From positions 1 through 50,486 of the forward strand of contig JAFPWS010000037.1 of NCBI GenBank assembly GCA_017412705.1: 50,486 nt of DNA, read 5' to 3'. Positions 44,789-50,486 of this stretch are shown one piece after another (the stretch's first letter is position 1; every line of letters starts with the position of its first letter). Both the position numbers and the translations under genes were made by a program. The notes under the pieces were generated by a model. The model had not been told where the DNA came from and made no database searches. It saw nothing but the letters and a program-made list of their open reading frames with translations. Origin of the DNA: Prevotella sp. GTDB taxonomy: Bacteria; Bacteroidota; Bacteroidia; Bacteroidales; Bacteroidaceae.

Positions 44789-44983
44789 ATGGAAAACAGT
44801 TCCTCCCAAAACCATCACCACCATCACCACCGTCACCGCAAAGACCATGCGACGCGCTTCAAGGAGCGCAGCCTGAACGCCATAGTCCTCCGTCGTAGGA
44901 TGGAGAAGTGGCTGAAGATTCTCCTCTGTGTCGTCGCCTTGGCAATGGTCGTTACGGTGGTTTACCTGTACTTCCTGGCTTGA
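44789..44983 (+). CDS. Small His-rich single-pass membrane protein
   Basis: 64 residues. N-terminal NHHHHHHRHRKDH is a natural poly-His run, followed by a basic amphipathic stretch (RFKERSLNAIVLRRRMEKWLK) and one membrane helix (about 44-62, ILLCVVALAMVVTVVYLYFL). Topology by positive-inside would put the His-rich end in the cytoplasm. Similar short proteins occur beside Wzc/CapD genes in Bacteroidales, by memory. The His run could bind metal or interact with an acidic or phosphorylated partner. It lies 26 bp after the HAD gene and 32 bp before the CapD-like gene. Confidence 0.75.
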   Translation: MENSSSQNHHHHHHRHRKDHATRFKERSLNAIVLRRRMEKWLKILLCVVALAMVVTVVYLYFLA

Positions 44984-45015
44984 CCAGACTTGATTTTAAC
45001 CAATATTAGCTTCGA

Positions 45016-46971
45016 ATGACATTCTACAACAGATTCCTCTGGAAGATATCTAATTGGTACTTCAAAAAGACGGTATTGCCATATTGGGCTATCCTGTTGA
45101 CAGACTCGCTCATTGTGTTCGAGTCGGCATTGTTCACCTATTGGGTGCCCCACCGCACACTCGTCATGTTTGAACATCGCAATGCGGTGCTCTACACCTC
45201 CCTGTTCTTCGCACTCCTCAGCTGGATAGGAGCGCGCCTGTTCAGGACCTATTCCGGCGTGCTGCGCTATTCCAGCACGGCCGACCTGCAGAAGCTGGCC
45301 AATGCCAATGTCGTGTCCATGTTGCTGGCGTGTGGCTGTACTTACGTGTTCAGACACCTCGGCTACGATGCCCTCAGCGCTTTCTCCTTGCTGGAGGTTG
45401 TCGTGCTGTTCCTCATCGCCACCCTGCAGATGTGGGCCTTGCGGCTCTTGGTGAGGACACTCTTCGACGCCGTCAGTCAACACAGTCCCACTATGAACGT
45501 GTTAATCTATGGGGCCATGTCAGGAGGCATCGGCATCGCCAAGGCCATCCGTTCACAGCGACCTTTGAAATTTCATTTACGGGGGTTCATCTCACACGAT
45601 CAAAAGATTAAGGACAAGTTGCTCTTGGGAGTACGCGTCTATAGCTTCGACGACGATATCGCCAAGGTCATCTCGAAAGAGAAAATCCAAGGGGTATTGG
45701 TAAGTCCGTCGAGGATTGAGGACTTCAGGGAGAATCAGGCCGTACAGGATATTTTCATCAGTACCGGCTGTAAGATTTTCATGGTTCAGGAGACACATCA
45801 GATTGACGGCGAGGTGACAGCCTACACCCCTGCTGACGACCTGCACCTGAAGGAGGTCAGCGTAGAAGACCTCATGCCCCGTGACGAGATTCAGGTTGAC
45901 ATGAAGTCGTTGGAGGAGATGCTGACGGGCAGGCGTGTGCTGATTACGGGTTCTGCGGGTTCTATCGGTATGGAGATGGTGCAGCAGGTGGCTCGTTTCA
46001 AGCCTGCGGCCATGATGCTTATCGACCAGGCTGAGACACCCCAGCACGACGTGGAGCTGCTCATGGCCAAGGAGTATCCCGATGTGCCCTGCGAGGTCAT
46101 TGTCACCAGCATCAGCAGAAAGACGCGCATGGCCCATATCTTCAGCACCTTCCGACCTGAGTATGTGTTCCATGCCGCCGCCTACAAGCATGTCCCCATG
46201 ATGGAGAAAAACCCCAGCGAGGCTGTGATGAACAATGTCTACGGCACCAAGGTTATCGCCGACATGAGTGTCCAGTACGGGGTTCGGAAGTTTGTGATGG
46301 TCTCTACCGACAAGGCGGTGAACCCCACCAATGTGATGGGCTGTTCCAAGCGTATCTGCGAGATATATGTCCAGAGTCTGGACCGTAAGCTGAAGAAGGA
46401 GGCCCGGCAGGGCGACGGCTCCCAGACGTACACCCAGTTCGTCACCACCCGCTTCGGTAATGTGTTGGGCTCCAATGGCTCCGTGATACCCTTGTTCAGG
46501 GAGCAGATCAAGAATGGCGGTCCGGTGACGGTGACCGACGAGCGCATCGTGCGTTTCTTCATGCTCATCCCCGAGGCCTGCAAGCTCGTGCTGGAGGCTG
46601 GCACGAAGGGCCATGGAGGCGAGATCTTCGTGTTCGACATGGGACAGCCTGTGAAGATTGCCGACCTGGCAAAGAGGATGATAGCCCTGTCGGGAGCGAA
46701 GCATGTCGAGATCAAGTTCACTGGTCTCCGTGAGGGTGAGAAGCTGTATGAGGAGGTGCTCAACGAGCACGAGAGCACCAAGTCCACTTTCCACGAGAAG
46801 ATAAGGATTGCCCAGGTGCGTGAGTACGACTACGAAAAGGTCTCTCACGACATCGACGAGCTGATAGACACCGCCAAGCAGTTTGACAACATGGCCATCG
46901 TGAAGAAGATGAAGCAGCTGGTTCCCGAGTACAAGAGCAACAACTCAGTCTACGAGGTCCTCGACAAATAA
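45016..46971 (+). CDS. CapD/FlaA1-like nucleoside-diphosphate-sugar epimerase/dehydratase
   Basis: 651 residues. N-terminal region with about four membrane helices (WAILLTDSLIVFESALFTYWV; LVMFEHRNAVLYTSLFFALLSWIG; LANANVVSMLLACGCTYVF; FSLLEVVVLFLIATLQMWAL), a CoA-binding-like Rossmann domain (VLIYGAMSGGIGIAKAI), and the SDR domain (VLITGSAGSIGMEMV, about 307-320; AAAYKHVPMMEKNP; STDKAVNPTNVMG). Members (PglF, WbpM, CapE-like) are membrane-bound UDP-GlcNAc 4,6-dehydratases that begin synthesis of di-amino or deoxy sugars for capsule and glycans. In this family the usual catalytic Tyr is replaced by Met (TNVMG), as here. Fits the polysaccharide operon. Confidence 0.93.
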   Translation: MTFYNRFLWKISNWYFKKTVLPYWAILLTDSLIVFESALFTYWVPHRTLVMFEHRNAVLYTSLFFALLSWIGARLFRTYSGVLRYSSTADLQKLANANVVSMLLACGCTYVFRHLGYDALSAFSLLEVVVLFLIATLQMWALRLLVRTLFDAVSQHSPTMNVLIYGAMSGGIGIAKAIRSQRPLKFHLRGFISHDQKIKDKLLLGVRVYSFDDDIAKVISKEKIQGVLVSPSRIEDFRENQAVQDIFISTGCKIFMVQETHQIDGEVTAYTPADDLHLKEVSVEDLMPRDEIQVDMKSLEEMLTGRRVLITGSAGSIGMEMVQQVARFKPAAMMLIDQAETPQHDVELLMAKEYPDVPCEVIVTSISRKTRMAHIFSTFRPEYVFHAAAYKHVPMMEKNPSEAVMNNVYGTKVIADMSVQYGVRKFVMVSTDKAVNPTNVMGCSKRICEIYVQSLDRKLKKEARQGDGSQTYTQFVTTRFGNVLGSNGSVIPLFREQIKNGGPVTVTDERIVRFFMLIPEACKLVLEAGTKGHGGEIFVFDMGQPVKIADLAKRMIALSGAKHVEIKFTGLREGEKLYEEVLNEHESTKSTFHEKIRIAQVREYDYEKVSHDIDELIDTAKQFDNMAIVKKMKQLVPEYKSNNSVYEVLDK

Positions 46972-46983
46972 CCATAGACATTC

Positions 46984-46995
46984 CTCGGGATGACA
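46984..46995 (+). repeat. Fragment of a Bacteroidota REP-like element
   Basis: CTCGGGATGACA in the gap before the kinase gene is identical to 49229-49240, the right arm of the palindromic element inside the epimerase gene. It appears to be a solo arm left by a larger element. Confidence 0.5.
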
Positions 46996-47035
46996 TTATT
47001 AATATAACTTTCTATGTTTATAAAAGTTATTTGAT

Positions 47036-48211
47036 ATGGAATATCAATATCATATATTCTCGCCATACAGGGTATGCCCTTTGGGGGCACATGTGGATCA
47101 TCAGCATGGGCTGGTGACGGGATTCGCCATTGACAAAGGCGTAGACCTGTGGTTTGACGTGCGGGAGGATAGCCTTGTGAAGCTCTCTTCCAAGACCTTC
47201 GAGGGTGACGTGGAGTTTCATGTCAATACTCCTTCCCAGGTGAAGGAGGGACATTGGGGCGACTATGCCCGGGGTGCGAAGTATGCTCTCAGGAAGCGTT
47301 TTGAGCTGAAGCGGGGCATTGAGGGCGTGATACAGGGTTCATTGCCTGTAGGTGGACTGAGCAGTAGTGCCGCGGTGCTGATTGCTTACGTGATGGCGTT
47401 TGCCAAGGCGAATGATATTACACTCCAGCCTTTCGAGGTGGTGAAGATTGCTTCAGAGGCGGAAAGGGAGTATATAGGATTGAATAACGGTCTGTTGGAT
47501 CAGGCTTGTATTGCTTTGGGTAAGAAAGACGAGCTTCTTTTCCTCGATTGCGATTCCAATGAATACCGTCACATTAAGTTTGGTGGCAGTAATTCTGGCC
47601 TCCCTAAACAGGGAGGTTTGGAGGGCCTTTTTGAGATTGGCATCTTCTTTAGCGGCTTGACGCGTTCGTTGGTGAACAGCGATTACAATCTCCGAGTTTA
47701 TGAGTGTAAGACCGCTGCGTGGAATATGCTGGCTTATACTGACCAACCGCTGAAGACGTTTGACAAGACGTTTTTGAGGGATATTCCTAAGGCAACGTTT
47801 GACAAGACGCGAATTGCTATGCCACAGCGTTTTGCGCGTCGTGCAGAGCACTTTTACTCGGAGTACCGCCGTGTGCGTCAAGGTGTGACAGCATGGGAGA
47901 CGGGTAATCTGAAACTTTTCGGAAAGCTGTCGTTTGATTCGTGTGAGAGTAGCATTCATAACTATGAGTGTGGCTCACCGGAACTTATTGCCATATATGA
48001 GATTATGCGCACTCTGCCTGGTGTTTATGGAGGTCGCTTCTCAGGTGCAGGTTTCAAGGGGGCTTGTATTGCGCTGGTTGACCCTTCCTGCAAGGAGAAT
48101 ATCGAGAAGGTGCTGACAGAGAAGTATCTGGAGCAGTTCCCCGAGTATGAACATACATTCCAGGTGTTCTGGGTGAAACCGGATGATGGGGCTAGATTTG
48201 TAGAAGTATGA
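47036..48211 (+). CDS. GHMP sugar kinase, galacturonokinase/galactokinase-like
   Basis: 391 residues. The N-terminal sugar-recognition motif reads SPYRVCPLGAHVDHQHG instead of the galactokinase GRVNLIGEHTDYN form. From memory this spelling matches plant galacturonokinase rather than galactokinase. The ATP-binding GHMP motif is LPVGGLSSSAAVL and the third motif is GRFSGAGFKGACIAL. It therefore probably phosphorylates a uronic acid (GalA or GlcA) or galactose at C1. The segment SNSGLPKQGGLEGL (about 188-201) looks inserted and is encoded by a palindrome. Its stop overlaps the nucleotidyltransferase start by 4 bp. The next enzymes complete a kinase/uridylyltransferase/epimerase series. Confidence 0.88.
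   Translation: MEYQYHIFSPYRVCPLGAHVDHQHGLVTGFAIDKGVDLWFDVREDSLVKLSSKTFEGDVEFHVNTPSQVKEGHWGDYARGAKYALRKRFELKRGIEGVIQGSLPVGGLSSSAAVLIAYVMAFAKANDITLQPFEVVKIASEAEREYIGLNNGLLDQACIALGKKDELLFLDCDSNEYRHIKFGGSNSGLPKQGGLEGLFEIGIFFSGLTRSLVNSDYNLRVYECKTAAWNMLAYTDQPLKTFDKTFLRDIPKATFDKTRIAMPQRFARRAEHFYSEYRRVRQGVTAWETGNLKLFGKLSFDSCESSIHNYECGSPELIAIYEIMRTLPGVYGGRFSGAGFKGACIALVDPSCKENIEKVLTEKYLEQFPEYEHTFQVFWVKPDDGARFVEV
47599..47629. repeat. Palindromic element embedded in frame in the kinase gene
   Basis: CCTCCCT (47599-47605) and AGGGAGG (47610-47616) with AAAC loop, followed by TTTGGAGGGCCTT. On the coding strand it reads LPKQGGLEGL. The same 30-bp sequence with three changes occurs in the next gene (48510-48540) in the same reading frame. 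Confidence 0.75.
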
Positions 48212-48969
48212 AAAATATAGTTTTAGCAGCTGGCTATGCAACGAGGCTTGGTGAACTCACCAAGGATTTTCCTAAGCCGTTACTTAAAATAGGAAGCAGT
48301 ACTATTTTGGGAAGGTTGCTCGATGATATAGATGGTATTGATGGCATCACAAGGCATGTTATAGTGACAAACCACAAATTTGCTCCTATATTTGAAAAAT
48401 GGGCAACAGATCAACACTATTCCAAACCCATTACTATCATAGATGATGGTAGTACAACAAATGACAACCGTTTGGGAGCGGTCTGTGATTTGTTGTTGGT
48501 TTTGGAAAGTCTCCCTAAACAGGGAGATTTAGAGGGTCTTGATGACTTGTTGGTGGTGGCAGCGGATAACCTGCTGTTCTTCTCTATCGGCGAATTTGTC
48601 AAATTCGCAAAAGAAAAAGGCACCAGTTGTATCATGTGCCACGAGCAACCATCGATAGAGAAGTTGCAGCGCACGGGAGTAGTGGAACTGGATGCCGACA
48701 ACCGTGTCTTAGGTATGGAGGAGAAACCACAAGTGCCAAAGAGCCACTGGGCAGTACCACCGTTCTATATCTATCTGAAGAAAGACCTCGAGTTGGTGCG
48801 TCACTCCGTAGAGAACGGCTGCGGCAAGGATGCCCCCGGCAACTTGGCTCACTACATGGTGGAACACACCACCATGCATGCCTGGCCTATGAGCGCAGGA
48901 CGCTTCGATATAGGAAGTTTAGATACATATTATGAAGCCTGCGATTTAGTGAGAGCAGGCAAAATATAA
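48208..48969 (+). CDS. Sugar-1-phosphate nucleotidyltransferase
   Basis: 253 residues. Nucleotidyltransferase fold: IVLAAGYATRLGELTKDFPKPLL (the LxxGxGTRLxPLTxxxPKPxL signature with changes), LVVAADNLLFF (metal Asp) and GVVELDADNRVLGMEEKPQ. It joins a sugar-1-phosphate to UTP or dTTP. Position right after the GHMP kinase (4-bp overlap) and before a UDP-glucuronate-epimerase-like gene suggests a uronate-1-phosphate uridylyltransferase. The substrate is inferred. The ESLPKQGDLEGL run near residue 102-112 duplicates the insert in the kinase gene and interrupts the normal AVCDLLxxLE..DDLLVxAxDN. Confidence 0.86.
   Translation: MKNIVLAAGYATRLGELTKDFPKPLLKIGSSTILGRLLDDIDGIDGITRHVIVTNHKFAPIFEKWATDQHYSKPITIIDDGSTTNDNRLGAVCDLLLVLESLPKQGDLEGLDDLLVVAADNLLFFSIGEFVKFAKEKGTSCIMCHEQPSIEKLQRTGVVELDADNRVLGMEEKPQVPKSHWAVPPFYIYLKKDLELVRHSVENGCGKDAPGNLAHYMVEHTTMHAWPMSAGRFDIGSLDTYYEACDLVRAGKI
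48510..48540. repeat. Palindromic element embedded in frame in the nucleotidyltransferase gene
   Basis: TCTCCCT (48510-48516) and AGGGAGA (48521-48527) with AAAC loop, then TTTAGAGGGTCTT. It encodes LPKQGDLEGL, nearly the same peptide as the kinase element 900 bp upstream. Two adjacent genes carrying the same in-frame palindrome indicates dispersal of one element. Confidence 0.75.
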
Positions 48970-49021
48970 TTTTAGCATGCCGAGCGTAAGCAGGCTCGAC
49001 GAAGTCAAGCAGTAGAGAAAT
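48970..49021. repeat. Intergenic fragment of a REP-like element
   Basis: The 52-bp gap contains GCATGCCGAGCG and GGCTCGACGAAGTC, arms typical of Bacteroidota REP-type repeats of the CATGCCGAGC...CTCG form, but truncated. No promoter is obvious in it. Confidence 0.35.
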
Positions 49022-50107
49022 ATGGAAAAGATTAGTTTAGACAACAAGACAATATTGGTTACAGGTGCAGCAGGATTTATTGGCAGCAACCTGGTACTAA
49101 GGCTGTTTAAAGAGGTTAATGGAGCCACTATCATAGGAATCGACAACATGAACGACTACTATGATGTGCGATTGAAGGAATACCGTCTTTCTGTCATCTC
49201 GACCGAAGCGGAGAGATCCCTCGACAAGCTCGGGATGACAAATGGCAACGCATGGAAGTTCGTGAAAGGCGACATCGCCAATCGCGACACCATCGACGGC
49301 ATCTTTGCTGAGTATCACCCGCACATCGTAGTGAATCTTGCGGCACAGGCAGGAGTACGCTACAGCATCACTAATCCGGATGCGTATATACAGTCGAACA
49401 TGATTGGGTTCTATAATATACTGGAAGCCTGCCGCCACAATCCGGTAGAGCATTTGGTGTATGCTTCCTCTTCCAGTGTGTATGGCGGCAACAAGAAGGT
49501 GCCGTTCTCGACGGATGACCGGGTGGATAATCCTGTGAGCCTGTATGCGGCTACGAAGAAGAGCAATGAACTTTTTGCACACTGCTATTCGAAACTCTAT
49601 AATATTCCTACTACGGGTTTGAGATTCTTCACGGTATATGGTCCTGCAGGTCGTCCCGACATGGCCTACTTTGGTTTTACGAATAAGTTGTTGAAGGGTG
49701 AGACCATACAGATATTCAACTATGGCAACTGCCGCCGTGACTTTACGTATGTTGATGATATTGTAGAGGGTGTGATTCGTGTGATGCAGGGCGCTCCGGA
49801 GCGTAAGAATGGCGAGGACGGGCTGCCCGTGCCGCCGTATGCGGTGTATAACATTGGTGGTGGTCAGCCTGAGAACCTGCTGGACTTTGTACAGATCCTG
49901 CAGGAGGAGCTGGTCCGTGCAGGTGTCCTGCCTGCTGATTTCGACTTCGAGGCACATAAGGAGCTGGTGGCTATGCAGCCGGGTGACGTGCCCACCACCT
50001 ACGCTGATGCTACAGCCTTGGAGCGCGACTTTGGTTTTGTGCCCAAGATTACGTTGAGAGAAGGATTGAGGAAATTTGCGGAGTGGTATAAAGAGTACTA
50101 CCAATAA
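49022..50107 (+). CDS. NAD-dependent epimerase, UDP-glucuronate 4-epimerase-like
   Basis: 361 residues. Extended SDR: ILVTGAAGFIGSNLVLRLF (NAD loop, 11-29), DNMNDYYDVRLKEYR, VNLAAQAGVRYSITNPDAYIQSN, SSSSVYGGNKKVPF and YAATKKSNE (YxxxK), with YGPAGRPDMAYFGFT in the sugar-binding part. This pattern matches bacterial and plant UDP-glucuronate 4-epimerases (UDP-GlcA to UDP-GalA). Residues 57-77 (SVISTEAERSLDKLGMTNGNA) are not expected in the family and coincide with a 49-bp palindrome in the DNA. Last gene of the operon; a hairpin follows. With the kinase and nucleotidyltransferase it could supply uronic acids to the polysaccharide. Confidence 0.92.
   Translation: MEKISLDNKTILVTGAAGFIGSNLVLRLFKEVNGATIIGIDNMNDYYDVRLKEYRLSVISTEAERSLDKLGMTNGNAWKFVKGDIANRDTIDGIFAEYHPHIVVNLAAQAGVRYSITNPDAYIQSNMIGFYNILEACRHNPVEHLVYASSSSVYGGNKKVPFSTDDRVDNPVSLYAATKKSNELFAHCYSKLYNIPTTGLRFFTVYGPAGRPDMAYFGFTNKLLKGETIQIFNYGNCRRDFTYVDDIVEGVIRVMQGAPERKNGEDGLPVPPYAVYNIGGGQPENLLDFVQILQEELVRAGVLPADFDFEAHKELVAMQPGDVPTTYADATALERDFGFVPKITLREGLRKFAEWYKEYYQ
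49192..49240. repeat. REP-like palindromic element inserted in frame in the epimerase gene
   Basis: TGTCATCTCG (49192-49201) pairs with CGGGATGACA (49231-49240), ten positions with one G-U pair. The inside reads GACCGAAGCGGAGAGATCCC, the familiar Bacteroidota REP composition of the form TCATCTCGACCGAAG...CTCGGGATGA. It encodes a roughly 17-residue charged segment absent from family members. Confidence 0.8.
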
Positions 50108-50132
50108 GAAATACTATAGACAATAAGAGCTA

Positions 50133-50162
50133 ATCAGGAGCGTCCGTGAGAATCCTCCTGAT
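50133..50162 (+). terminator. Hairpin after the polysaccharide operon
   Basis: ATCAGGAG (50133-50140) pairs with CTCCTGAT (50155-50162) around a 14-nt loop; weak T content downstream. It could be a terminator or mRNA-stabilising hairpin. Confidence 0.5.
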
Positions 50163-50244
50163 ATTTAATCAATTATCATTTCCATATATAATGATTTTGT
50201 TAAGGGGGCACAATAAGATGTCTTATATAGCTTGATTGGAAGAG

Positions 50245-50337
50245 ATGAAGATAATAGGTATTGCGCAGATATTTTCATCGGATTTGAAGAGCCGGATGCG
50301 GGGCGGGATGTTGACGATTTTATATGAAAAACTTTAA
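50245..50337 (+). other. Small open frame, 30 codons, uncertain
   Basis: ATG to TAA encoding MKIIGIAQIFSSDLKSRMRG and a short tail. Sequence style is not clearly coding and no family is recognised. It may be a remnant preceding the fragment at the window end. Confidence 0.2.
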
Positions 50338-50345
50338 CTATTTAG

Positions 50346-50486
50346 ATCATTAATTTGCTAGTAAGGTTCTGCCCCCTATCTGGTAGTGAAAGGTATAATC
50401 CGTATGTTTGGCTGAGTGACAGAGGTCGACCAAAGGTCAACTACAAGATGGGGTGGACCCCTTTATACAAAGGGAACTGGAACTAA
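50346..50486 (+). pseudogene. Unidentified reading-frame fragment reaching the window end
   Basis: An open frame between TAG (50343-50345) and TAA (50484-50486) encodes 46 residues rich in aromatic, Gly and basic residues (RYNPYVWLSDRGRPKVNYKM). There is no ATG before the middle and no promoter. The composition looks protein-like, so it may be a degraded 3' gene end, but no family is recognised. Confidence 0.25.

Noticed and set aside
45592-46848. 418-codon open frame antisense to the CapD-like gene
   Set aside because: Mirror of a highly conserved SDR domain; no motif of its own.

Overview
The window looks like chromosomal DNA of a Prevotella/Segatella-like member of the Bacteroidales. Most transcription units carry the Bacteroidota -7 box (TAnnTTTG), some with an upstream TTTG box about 19-20 bp away. 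Shine-Dalgarno sites are generally absent. Gene content fits: BspA-type leucine-rich-repeat protein, RprX/RprY, UpxY-type antiterminator, paired DUF6452/DUF6048 genes and several TonB-dependent receptors. Taxonomy is inferred from gene content and motifs only; no database was searched.

Layout. (1) 1-825 has no convincing gene. It holds an array of ATATAACC/GGTTATAT repeats around a perfect hairpin, then a promoter and a roughly 270-nt leader that can form an elaborate pseudoknotted RNA ending in a terminator-like helix. (2) 826-6459: two secreted repeat proteins sharing modules and a common C-terminal tail. (3) 6621-19446: cobalamin synthesis. A leftward operon under a cobalamin riboswitch holds two TonB receptors around a lipoprotein CbiK chelatase, then cobJ-cbiC, cbiE-cbiT and cbiG-cobM fusions. 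A divergent rightward operon holds cbiA (split by an apparent 2-nt frameshift) and cbiP. (4) 19525-27603: TPR protein, phosphosugar mutase, TonB receptor, RprXY. (5) 28084-35878: leftward valS, then a leftward cluster of DUF4199 protein, glycosyltransferase, DUF6452, DUF6048, ApbE, Crp-like regulator and lipoprotein. (6) 35981-40752: SRP RNA and tRNA-Thr, SpoIIE-type phosphatase with lipoprotein, OadA-like carboxyltransferase with a degenerate biotin domain. (7) 40879-50107: exopolysaccharide/capsule operon (UpxY, Wzc-type tyrosine kinase, HAD phosphatase, His-rich membrane peptide, CapD-like enzyme, galacturonokinase-like kinase, nucleotidyltransferase, UDP-glucuronate epimerase). (8) 50108-50486: hairpin and an unexplained reading-frame fragment.

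Genes working together. The cob genes describe an early-cobalt-insertion (CbiK/CbiG) route with outer-membrane uptake, repressed by cobalamin. The capsule operon pairs chain-length control with a plausible sugar-acid kinase, nucleotidyltransferase and 4-epimerase series supplying UDP-uronic acids.

Most unusual signals: the pseudoknotted leader RNA at 470-749; small palindromic elements embedded in frame inside at least five conserved enzyme genes; a CbiK chelatase built as a probable surface lipoprotein between two TonB receptors; a carboxyltransferase whose biotinyl-lysine motif is replaced; and a secreted protein with an extreme Trp/Tyr/Gly/Cys-rich core.
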